A DNA stretch of 64,000 bases, taken from contig CM041531.1 of the NCBI GenBank assembly GCA_023238725.1, positions 19,180,643-19,244,642 of the forward strand. Direction: 5' to 3'. The DNA is from Scortum barcoo. Lineage: Eukaryota; Chordata; Actinopteri; Centrarchiformes; Terapontidae. Below the pieces are notes generated by a model. The model was not told the DNA's origin. It was given only the letters and a program-made list of their open reading frames with translations, and did no database searches. Both the position numbers and the translations under genes were made by a program. The number at the start of each line of letters is the position of its first letter. The stretch's first letter is position 1. Below are positions 40,301 to 52,300 of this stretch, piece after piece.

Positions 40301-43300
40301 ATAGTTGTGAAATTTATTTGGGCATATAGTTTTTATGCCAGTTGCCATTGGATTTACAGGTCAGAATGGAATGCGTCCCAATGAAAAGCACTTTGATCCC
40401 TCCAGCAGGTTGACGCTTTTATTGGAGGGGCTCTGTATGGCATAGGGCATCTTTTATAAGGTTATTTGGACCCCCCACGGCAGCCTTTGCAAAATCATAA
40501 AAATGTGAGACGTCAATGAAAATGACCGGGTCTCGGGTCCCTGTGATGTCTCAGCCAGTTTTGAAAGTATTGTTTGTTAAAATTCTCACCGTCGATCTTT
40601 TAGCACAGATTCGTATTCCAAATTTTTGTGCCCAATCACAGTAGTTTCTTTGACTTCAGTCATGTAGATTTTGTTCCACTAACACCATCTCTGCAAATAC
40701 AAGCAGAGAGTTCTCGCTGCTACTTATTAGTCTGTTTTACTCTGTTGTGTTCCACAGAGGCGGAGGCTACTGCAGGAGTTAGGAAACCAGAAGATCCCCT
40801 TTCTGGCTCCTTCAGATCGAGGCTTTCAGCAACTGGTGAGCCTGTCACACTTCCAGATAACATTGATGCCTAGACCTCTTCTATAAAGGGCCTACAGCAG
40901 CCTTTTGTCTCCTGTCACCTGCTATTACATTCCTGTACTGTATAATATTTGGCTCATGATCTGAGAGAAACGTGTTTTTATACGTATGATATTGTAATCC
41001 ATCTTTAGTAAGTAATTTGTTATGCTGTGTTGTGTTTCCAAGTGGGACTCCAGTTATTTCTGGCCTGGTTCTGCGGAGATCCTGCTCACTGCCAGCAGAG
41101 CTCCATGGCCGGGTTCAGTCTGCTCTGCTCACCCTGAGAAGGAAGGGCTGCCTCTTGAGGGATCTGGTTCGTGTCCGTGATCGAGATGTGTTCACCGCCG
41201 TGTCGCGGGCTCTGCTTGGTGAGCCGGGCCACACCTATCGCTATCTGGACACGCGGCTCTTTGCCATCCCCTGGCACAGTGAGGACACTGAGGTCAAAGG
41301 ACAAAACTGTTGTGACCCTGACTTAAGGGCTGCGTGCAAGGCATTGTGGGAGCTTAACACCTTCTTCTGCTCGGACGTGTCTCAGCTGAAGGAAGGAGAC
41401 AGGCTAACACAATGTGTGAAGGGGGAGGCGGAGGCCAAACAGGGCGAAGAGGGGGACACAGAATCTAAACACAGCGAAGACTCCAAGAATAGTGAAGGAG
41501 GGGACTCGGAGTCCCGACAAAGTGAGGAGGGGGACACAGAGTCCAAGCACAGTGAGGAGTGGGACATTGAGTCAAAACACAGTGAAGAAGGCTGCTCCGG
41601 GTCAAAACAAGAAGGAGAATGGGAGACTGAGTCCAAACACAGCAGCGAGGAGGGAGAGTCCTCCCAGGTCAAACCAGGTGAAACAAGTGTTGCAGCAGGT
41701 TTGGAACACAGCGAAGGAAAATTCCCCGGGTGGGCACCTAAGCCCATCAGCACCACAGAGACTGAACCTGTGGGACTAAGGGCCGAGAAGAAACCCGTGG
41801 CCCCACTCAAGCACAGCATGCCAGATTTCCACATCCAGGACAAGGAGGAACAGGCAAGTGGGCAGGGCTGTTCCCAGCCGAGTCCTCCGCAGGTATGCAC
41901 CGGTCCGGTCAAGTTCAATGTCACCTTACTCAACTACATGGACCCGGCAGCTATGAGCCAGCTCAAAGAGGAGCCTTACTATGGCATGGGGAAAATGGCA
42001 GTAGGGTGGCACCATGATGAAAACCTCATCACTCATTCGCCAGTGGCTGTTTACAGCTATAGCTGTCACGATGACAAAGGTAAGAGTCAAAACCAAAATA
42101 GCTTACTCTAGTTAGCAGAGTTACTCTTCACAACTCTGCTAACTGGATAACATTGGTTGAGATCTGTAACACTTTAGAATCTTTTATTTAACACATATAA
42201 ATCCAAAGTATATCACGCTAGTCTTTGGCATGTTATTTCTTCTAATGAATGAACTCTTTTTTCTCTATCCCATTAACTTATCGCAGTTGCTTTATGCTGG
42301 ATCAGATGCAGCTAACCTTGTGCATTATGGCCCTACAGCAGCACTGTAGCAGCTGTAGACATGGCCTCTGGTGAGGCAACCATCAGATCCATCTATGTGA
42401 TAGTGTCAGGCCATTATCAAATGTCATCACGGGCTCGCTGCTGACAGCCTTATCGCCGACTGTGCGTTGGGAGATCACAGACATTTGGATCTGAGCTCTT
42501 AACATGCCCTCAATGGCGCAGTCTAACAAACAGGCCTTATCACACATGCCGCATCTCATCTAAATCATTTCCCCAAGAAATGATCGATGTGCAATTATCT
42601 GATATGGAATAATGAGCCCTGCTTTGATAAGTGTTCCTAGAGTCTTCTGTATGGGTACTACGATGTTTCCTAATTATGGACACACTCTTTCAAGAGCTGA
42701 TCGTAGTCACTGATCGAGCTGATAGAGAATCTCTGTGAGTGAAGAACTTTGCTCTCTGTAGCATATGCAAAACAAATATAGAAGACAGCCACCACATCAG
42801 AAATGTCTTATTTAAAATAGGCTGCTTGTAATGTTTATGCTTTCTTGTTTTCAGTTTCAATGTCATGCAAAACACATCCTCATTATTTCTGTTAAAATAA
42901 TTACTAATGTTTATTGAAGCTCCTCTTTGTACACAACTATTTGCATTAACCCTTTAGCATCAAATCAGATAGGTGGATTTCAGAATAAAAGTCTAATGTC
43001 CCTTCAGCATCTACTCACCAGGCCAGTCCTTGCAGTTTGGAGGGAGAGCAAAGCATGATTTCCTGTTGTAGCGGCAAGTAAAGGTGCAGCTGTAGCACGT
43101 GTAATGTACTGTCACTGCACAGTCTGTGTTTTGAGATTGCAATTTTACCATACAGGTGCAATGCCAACTGCTCTGACACCCCAACACATTTTATAGTGGG
43201 GCTTTTTCTTCATTGGGCTCTCTTAACCAGGAACACCTGCTCCAGAGGTCTGCTTCAGTGATTTGTTCTAGGCCATTTCAACTTTGACCCTGTGAACACA

Positions 43301-46300
43301 GGCTTCAAACACTATGGCATAACACCTTGCCGTGCTCAGCAGCTGTGTCTTCTCTACTCCTGAATGACCCCACAGCTCCAGACTTTAGAGGGGAAAGTCT
43401 GATCGGAGCGCCACAGAGTTATATTCCAGTGGCTGGCTCTGAAGACTCCCAGAACCGCGCTAATGAAATTGTTTCCCTGAGGAATGTTGCACTTTGACAA
43501 TAAGCTAATGTTTCCTACATTGTCCCTGAGAACAAAAGGCAGCACATTAAATATCTGAGATGCACAGAGACTGGATGTTTTGCATGACACCTGCTTCCTT
43601 TGAGTGGCTCTTTGTCTCTTTGAGCAGCCTCACCTTGTTTTTTTTTTTTTTTTTTTTTTTGCTTCAGTCAGAGAAGTGATCTGAGTGTTTTTCCCAGCTG
43701 CGCTGATCCAAAGGAATCTGCCACGACTGAGTGTTTTCCGGCACGGAGGATGATCTTCCACCATTCCTGAGGCCTTGGGGAGTGGTGTCATTAGCTGGCT
43801 CTCAGAGCACAATGGCTGGAAATTAAGTTACTATTTATCCGTGCTGAGCAAAGGAAAAGGCAGCTGTGGGGCAGAGAGGCCCAGAAAGACTTTAGTATTG
43901 ATTTTGCTGAAGGGTGTTGGCCAGCCGAGCCAAATCTTGTTTTCTGAGCATGCCATGTAAGAATGGAAGGGGAGAGAAGAACAGGGGAGGTGGTTAAAGT
44001 GAATGGATTCAGAAACAGGAATATCAAAGGATACGTACCGTCCAATAACACACTCTCACACACTCACTAAACAACATCAAGGGCTTTTATCCAACTATTT
44101 CCTCTTGCACAGCATAATGATAGCATAAAGATCCTGTGCTAACAGCCAATATGACCACAGCAACACATATCATCTTTGCTCTGCTGCTAAGTGATTCTTA
44201 CTTGCTGGAGACTAAGGCTTACATCTTACATCAATTGTTTGGGTGGTGTGGATTTAATCATTGCACTCCTTGCTATTTAAAGTGGCCACGCTTTATTTTA
44301 TTCCATTTATTTTTTGGCTACATCTTTGCTGATATATTGGCATTGTTACAGTGTATTAGCACTGCATTACCCAGACATCACTTGCATTGTGAAATAAATG
44401 GTTCAAATTGATATTGTGTTAAGTAGCCATTATTATAAAATGATAAGACTGGGATTCAAGTTTGAGCGTAGTGCACTTTTACACTCAGCTGAAGTCACGC
44501 TGGGTGAAACTGTCAAACCCGAAGCCTGAGATGTGAATATAAATGTTAAAATGCAAATGCACCATTGAGTTGGGCTGTGTGTGACTGACAGGTGAGAGCA
44601 GCGAGGGAGGCAGCGGCGAGAAGGCATGCTGGAGGGTCGGGCTCAAGGTAGCCTGGGACATCCACACACCTGGCCTGATGCTGCCGCTGGAGTCTGGAGA
44701 CTGCTACTACATGAGAGGTACTCGATCTTCTCCATAAACACACACGCGCAGACGTACACACATGCGCATGTAAACACGCTGCTCACACGACTCAGCTGCA
44801 TTCAGCGCCATGTCTGACTTTGGAGGAAGGAACCCGTTTATTACCCTGCGTTTTAGTGTCTCATGTTCTTTGTCCCAAATGACCCGTACCAGCAGGATGC
44901 ACTTCGCTCTCACTCTCAAGCTCTGTACTCTGCAGGAGAAATGGAGCTGAGGTGTGTGTGTCTACAATGTGTGTGTGTGTGTGTGTGAGAGAGGGAGGTT
45001 ACTTGGCCCGAACACATAGCTTTAAGGTCCCATGAAATTGTGTGCATTAGAGAGGTTAGGAAAACCAAATGTTATTTTTTGAAGTCCTGTGACCCAGCGC
45101 TGACTATGTCTCTATGGAGAGGACAGACAGCGAGCCACAGGGGTATAAATCATAGCTTAATGCTTTTGGCTGCAGCAGACACCTCCACCCTCCTCTTTTC
45201 AGCTCTCGTGGGCCCTTCCAAGCGTTTTTCTGAGTGTGAGGACATTTATCCACATCACAGCAGAGCTTGTGTTCAGATGTACAAGAAGTTGGGGCACCTG
45301 CTTAGATTAATGAGGGATTCATCATTTTTTAAGGGCACTAAAGTAAAATGTTGATTCCTCCCTTCATATACTCAATTAACCTATGAATCTATTTTTATAA
45401 ATCAATGATTGATTTATCTAATTTGTAAATGAAAGATATAGATCAGTAGTACAGAATTAACTCAAATATCATATGTGATATTTGTAAAGAAACAATATTT
45501 AAAGTATGTGAATTTTATTTACCCATGTAACATGTAGTTATTTATTTTTATCATCTTTTATTGAGCCCATATTGACATGCCAAAGCATGGCCCTATTTCA
45601 CTTTTTTCCCCACATTTACTGTTGGCCCATGGTGGGTGTAGACAGACATGTGCCTCCTCTGACATAAACTATGTCCAGAACTGCATTTTTACCCCTGCTA
45701 AAATTTATCTTGAAGTCAATATATCAACATATATCAATTTTCTTTCTTTTCTTTTTTTTCCCCCCATTTTTTATATTTGACCCTCCAATCTGTCACATAC
45801 ATCTACATATGTAACACACACACACACACACACACACACGCATGTGTTTGACCTAGTGATTAAAGAGCCTTTCTTGTGATTAAAAGATCACTGTTTTGAT
45901 ACCTCCAACAGCAAATGCATACATCCATGCAGTGTGCAACCAGATGCACGGTCAGTGTTTCTTATAAAGACACCGAACCCCTACCTGTGTGCTCTGCGTA
46001 AATGTCAAAATCATAAATACACTGCTATGATTTACAGCAACTTTCTGTTGAGAGCAGAGTTTTTACAAGCACATATAAATACATATTTTGAGATACACTG
46101 TATTTTACACATTTTTTGTGCATTTCTTTGACAATGTTATTTAATTTAGTGCGAGAACCAACAAGGCCCACTCTACAAATACATAACATGCAACCAAATT
46201 TCAAAATATATATTTCCTCAAAACAAGACCTTTTTACCTAGTACACAATATTTACTGCCTATTTCACTGAGAATGGTTCACAACAAGGACTACAAGTCAT

Positions 46301-49300
46301 TTCAGTGTCTCTCCCTGGTATAGCCTAAAAGGTGAAATTGTCTCTGTAAGCACTAAACTTCGTTGCTAATCAGAACAATTCCTGCTGAGTTTTTGGTTGT
46401 TACTAGTTGTGTTACAAACACCAGCAGTGGGAAGGTTGTTAGCCCCTTAGTTATTATTAGGTAGTTGCTTTTGTTGCTGTGTTACAATATTAGTGGGGTG
46501 TTAATAAGAATTTGCTATACTTGTTGTGTAGACATTAGTGTTGAGTATTGATATACAAGGAACCAAATGTGAAAATACTTAATTAAGAAAAAGCTGATTA
46601 CATCCAGACGCCAGGTATGACATTTACCTAAATATTTGATTATCTGCCTAAATTATTTTAATTACTGAAGTAGTATTTTTTGTGAAGTGAAGAATGGGAA
46701 GGTTTTAATGAATTCCTGAAGTTGACTCTTTGAAGCTGCTATGTTTTCATCTGAGAGCAGCGATGTCTGTACCTAATATTCAGCTTGACAGGGCTTGAAG
46801 CCGACCTCCTTTAGCTGGATAAGATTTACAATAGAACAGTCAGTTTCAGGCCAGCCATGATAATAGAGTGATGGGCTGTTGTGCAGACCATTCTAATGGG
46901 ACTTGACTGTCGCAGATCAGTGGGGATTTATGCTCCACTTGGTGAGTACGCCCTTGAGAGGCCAACTGCTGCACAACGATAGCAGCTTGCGCGGTCCCTG
47001 GCAGTCGCTTTGTCGGTCTACCTGAATTAAATACTTGGCACAAAGCGCGAACATATGCACGCACCTATAAATTTGCACAACCCGCATGCACAAAAACTCA
47101 CGCTCTCACACATGCAAGGAACGCGGTCCTCTGCTTATTTGAGGAAGGACCTGCTGCCCCCCCTCCTCTCCTGTTTCAAACACACACACGCACAGACAGA
47201 GTGGCCACCACTAAACCATGTGTTAAAATATATTGTACCAGTGTTTTAGTGACATATGCCGCATGATAGATAGTTTTGTGGTATTAAAAGAAAACTACAA
47301 TGGCGTATAACCACAGACACCATAATGTCTTTTCAGCACCATTTGTCGCCGGCTGGCCCTTTTGAACTGCTAATGTCTGAGCTGCTGGAGGCAAATTGAA
47401 TCACCATCATTTCCACCCAAATGGAATTTCAGTGGTTAAAAAAGAACAATGCAAGTCTTGACACCGGGCCTGTTCAATAATCAGATTTCCAGCTCCCAAT
47501 GCACGGGGGGGGGACTGGAGAAAAGAGTTGACCCAATATATTTAAAAGCCTGCTTCCTGGAAAAGGAGGACAAGTGGCAGCAGGCGCAGGGGTTGAAAGA
47601 AAGATAAATATTTATTACAGTTATCGAGTTTGCCTCTACTCCCTCCTGATCCCACTGACGCATCAGACGCGCCAAGAAAAGAGCAGATTGATGGAGATAA
47701 TTTGTTATTGGATATAAACAGTTTTAAAGACGCAGAGTAATTCTGCCCAGAGACCTAATCCCTCACAATCTCATCAGGGTGAAGAAAACACCGGCAAGTT
47801 GTTTTGTTTGTCACCATCTTTTTTTCTCTCCCACCAAACAATAATATCTTGCTCCCAAAGCATTTGGCTGTTTGACTTTCAAATCACAGGCATTAGCCAG
47901 TGTACTCTTGCTCAAGGCGGGTGTAAATATGCACATGTGCTGTGAATGACAGCTCTGTCATGGCTAAATTAATTATTGGTATGAGGCAAATAATGGCAGA
48001 GCTGAGAAACATCTATACACACAAAGAAACACATGGAGGGATACACAGGAAACAGCAGTAAGGCCTCTTTGTAAAGCCTCGGTGATATTGGACAAATGTT
48101 TGTTGGTATGGCTCTTCCATCTTGACAGATTGAGCGCGATCTGGTTTTGTTTGGTAATTAAAATTATAGTACAATGCTGCTCCGTCTATTTGATTCGGTG
48201 CTGGACTGAGCGCAATCTGTCTGAGCATGCAAGATGATTTAGTTGTCATGTTCCTCCACGCCCTGCTTTTCATCTGTTTTTTCGATTGTAATCGCTTCTT
48301 TTATTTCCATGGTCTGTTGTATTCTTTATTGTAATTAATTAAAACCACAAGATCAAAATATGAAATGTTGACTCTTATTCTAGCCTGCCACGCTTTTGTC
48401 CTCTACGCTGTTTTATTAAGTAGTTATTTCTGATGTAGGAATATTCTCATTCATTCTTTTGTTCTCTCTCCTTCGCTCCTCTCTTGATGAGTGTTGGCAG
48501 TATCGCTTGCACGTTCTGATTGTTTTCTCGTCTCTGTGTTTACCAGATGACCTGAATAGCACTCACCAGCACTGCGTCCTAGCTGGAGAGACCGCACGCT
48601 TCAGCTCCACGCACAGAGTGGCCGAGGTGAGAAGCCACGCTCCACAGAGAGAAATCACAGTGTTTCGTATTTGTCTTGAAAATGCTTAACAGCGTGCCAA
48701 CAGTCCACTTTGATTTCACCAAGGACTGCTGCTGGTACTTACACGCTACGCCTGTCTCTAGTAAACATTGACAAAATTTCGCAATGACCAGAGTCATTAA
48801 AATGGAAGAATTCTGGGTGAAAAGAATTGTGCAAATGTCCAAAAGCTTTGTCTTGATCATCCACTGGCAACAGTGGATAAATGAATGGCATTTACAGTAT
48901 TTATGAAAATATTTATATCTGATTTTTAAAATGGCAACAGACCTCTTTGATCTCGTGGTAATTTGTATATTTCAGTAGCTTTCTGTAAAATCTAAAAGTT
49001 AAGTTTTTTATTGATTCTCAAGTCTTGGCTAAAGCCTGCATGGCAGTGTTGTGTTTAACACTGGGTCTGTCCCTGTCCTACCAGTGTTCCAGTGGGACCC
49101 TGACCTACATCCAGTCACAGTGCCAAGAGGCCCTGTCCAACCTGCACACTGACCCGGAGACAGGCTCCCACAGCCTGCTGGCCCTGCAACCGACAACGCT
49201 ACAGCACTGTGAGGAGATTCACAATGAGGTGGGGACGTGGTGGTGTGTGCTCAACACGCATGTGCATCAGTATATTTGTGTGTTTCGCGGGATGGCACAG

Positions 49301-52300
49301 ACATTTGTCAGTGGTCTTTGCATGATGTGTGTTTATGCATAACTGTTAACATTGTATTAGCATTGTGAAATCAGTGTAGGTGTTAACTTTTAACTTCTAG
49401 AAACCTGTTGTGGTCCTTATTACTATTTGTGCAGCAGACCTGGATGAAACAGCATTTGGAAATGTTTGAAGTTTGTTTTGGCTTGCTTGGAGTACCAGAT
49501 GAGTGAGGTTTGCCATATTGGACAACAGAATATGTGCCAATAAAGTTTAGACAATAGCATGCCAGTCTTTGAAAGTTTTAATATATTTTTCTGTCATCGT
49601 GAACCTGCCTGACACTATCTGAATTGTTCTGAAGCCGTAGTCGTCGCCCATCTGGTACTCCGAGGAGGTTAAAAACAGCTAAGAACCATCTGCAAATATG
49701 ACAGGATTTCATCAGGACGAGATCACGGGAGATTGTCAGGGAATATAGAGAAATCAGGTAAATGAATGATATGGATAAATGTCTCATTAAAGGATTTAAC
49801 GTATCTGAATCAAACCTATGGATTTGTACTGTCGTGCATTTGTAAAGATCTACATGTATATGCACACAGTACACTGCGTACCTCTTGGGTGTTCACCGGG
49901 GCTATAGCCTAGTCATCAGTATTGTTATCGTGTCACCAGCATCTCATTTGGGAATTACTGAGCCAAAGTGTGATCGAGGATTTGTTGAGTAATCTACAGA
50001 AATACAGCATTTTAACAAACACGTTGATGTTTTGGCAATTGAAGCTGTGCTGAATATGAAAGGAACTGATCATCAAAAACTTGAAGGGTACTATTTAATC
50101 CCCCATATGAAATGCCCCCTCCATTTCCTCTGTACTGTGGGACTTTCTGACCACACTGGCAGGTTAAAACTGTGTAAACGGCAGAGTGGGAGCTCGCCAG
50201 CTTTTCTGCCTTCTACTTACCTGGTTGTTTAATGCCTCCAATATGAAATCCAGGTTGTTCTCATTTGTCCTGGCCTGTGATGGATCGTAAGGCAGTAGCC
50301 TCTCCATATGTTATCTAAAGATGGAGTCGTGCCCCGATCCCCCCCTTTTCACACATAATGAGTGATGCTGACTTGTGGTATTGTGGGATAGAGCGAGGTC
50401 AAAAAAAAAAAAAAAACGTGGGGGGCTCGTCTGGAGCCACCAGCCCCCCCATCCTGTTAGCTTGCCATGCAGGCCAACAGTTAATATAGCTCTTCACCTC
50501 TCCCCCTTTTACACCCCTGGGCTCAAAGCGCACATCCTAGCCGACGCATAGCACCCAGGCCCCTCAGCGGGACGCCATGACAGATGAGTCTGACGTAAGG
50601 TTGTTTAAAGGTTGTAGACAATATTAATTATTCAGCACTGCCAAACAATAGGGCTGTCAGGAGGTGCGCCGGGCTAGTTGAACTAGCAACACCTGCTAGT
50701 TTGCCGCATAGCGCCACAGGATTACCAAGCGTAGGCCCCCGCCAGGAGGGCAAGGAAGGTTTATTTAGGAAAACAGGATGCTATTTATAAAAGAGCAGGT
50801 GTGTGTGTGTTTGTATGTGTGTGAATGTTTAAGTAAGGGAGGGAGCGGGAGCTCTCGGGGGCTCAACCTTACCCTACCTGGCACTCACAATGATCGATGT
50901 GTCCATTTGTTTGGAGTTGCCCACGAGAGCAGAACACCCACTTAAATGATGTATTGTTGGCGGAGTTATTTATGATGGCGGCCCACTTTGGTGCTTGGCG
51001 GGTGCATATTGCGCAGGTCGTGTTTGACATGGACGACCGAGGAGCGAACAAGCCTGAGACGCGCAGGCAGCCTGACCTGAGCAGCGCCTTATGGGCCTCT
51101 CCTTAAAAAGCGCTAAACAGGAAGCTAGCACCCGCTGACGTGCTGTGGATATTGTGCAATGTGGTGCAATGGGTGAGGCGGTCGGAGGAAGGGGAGAGGG
51201 GGGTAGAAGAGGTTGACACTTGTCAGAAGACGTGGGCGGGTCTGACGATGATGAAGCAGAACGTCTGCCATCTGAGTATGAGTGTTCTGGGATGGGGCGG
51301 GATGTCGAGTTGAAGTAGGGGCTGATGGGAGACAGAGACAGAAATTAAGAAAAGTGAAGTTCCCACCTGTTTGTTAAGCGCGGTCCCTCTCACTGTCTCT
51401 TTTTAATCTTACCTCCTGTCTTATTTGGTGGGGGGGTCTAGTCTAACATAGCATCGCCACACGGCCCCGTGTGCATGTTTGGCTTTGAAATGCTAATCCC
51501 AGATGCAAACGTCTTGTCTCATTTAAAGCCACTGTGTCACTTCCCAGGTGGGTGTATGACAGAGTGCCCTGAGGGACCCCCTCTAATGATGCTAGTCCCC
51601 CCACAGTAAATATTGAAGGGAGGGACAAGGTTTTCCCACATGTTCTGGCAGAAAGTAAACTGTGAGGAAGCAGGTGTGTGTGACCTTCCAATGTCCTGTT
51701 TTCAGGCCAAAACGTCTCCCAAGGCTCTCAGGTCTTTGCTTGGCTTTGAAACATGTTTCCTGGGGGGCTTATGGAGGCAATATTATTGTAATCTTATAAA
51801 TCACTTCTCAAAACATATTTTTGCCAGCAGACCTGTGCAATGTGTAGTTTGTACTTGTTAGTCCTGTTGTATTTAACTCTTTTATTACCCTTTAACAGGG
51901 ATGAGACATTTTTATTGTTTATTTTAAGGTTTTTTTTTAATCAGATTTTTAATGTCTCTAAATACAGTGTAATACAAGTAAAGATCACAAACGGATAAAA
52001 TGTTCTAATCGCAAATCTTTCACCTATTCTGAAGATTTAATTTAAGTATTTGATTTTTTTTAAAGTGTAATTTATTGAATTTGTCACATCAATATAATGG
52101 AGCTCTTCTCCAGTGCTAGCTAAGGACGGAAAGACCGGAGAAACACAATAAAGAATTCAAATTTCTACTAATTGATGGATTTTGATAGAAATAGAAATGT
52201 ATATGGGAATCTGTGCATGTATAATATAACCTAGCCTGTGTATGACCACTCTGGCAAGTGCGATGAGTGTAAATTGCATGCCAGGCTGCGGCGACCAGTT

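Larger units (their letters stand above)
19072..40757 (+). other. fto: fto intron 1 (21.7 kb)
   Basis: Bounded by GTATTG and TTCCACAG. It holds many microsatellites (24744-24790, 26113-26159, 26321-26345, 26572-26593, 26923-26941, 33993-34015, 34283-34314), a run of 13 C (20882-20894), a SINE fragment (33368-33490) and an L2-type LINE (36190-38160). Long unique-looking stretches in between (for example 22600-23060, 27600-28300, 30560-30900) show no coding exons. Vertebrate FTO introns are known to carry enhancers acting on Iroquois genes, and these stretches are candidates only. Frames of up to 138 codons inside the intron (such as 31915-32331) resemble nothing known. Confidence 0.85.
44718..48546 (+). 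other. fto: fto intron 4 (3.8 kb)
   Basis: Starts GTACTC and ends TTTACCAG. It holds GT and CA microsatellites (about 44962-44987; 45813-45839) and a SINE-like repeat at 45849-45990. No additional exon was supported. Confidence 0.85.

Noticed and set aside
41446..41643. CRISPR-like array
   Set aside because: The units are contiguous, imperfect, in frame within an exon and without spacers; this is a vertebrate coding repeat.
41382..41933. 183-codon minus-strand open frame rich in Ser/Leu/Cys-Asp repeats
   Set aside because: It is the complement of the acidic tandem repeat in fto exon 3. Repeats keep all frames open, and there is no splice or promoter support.
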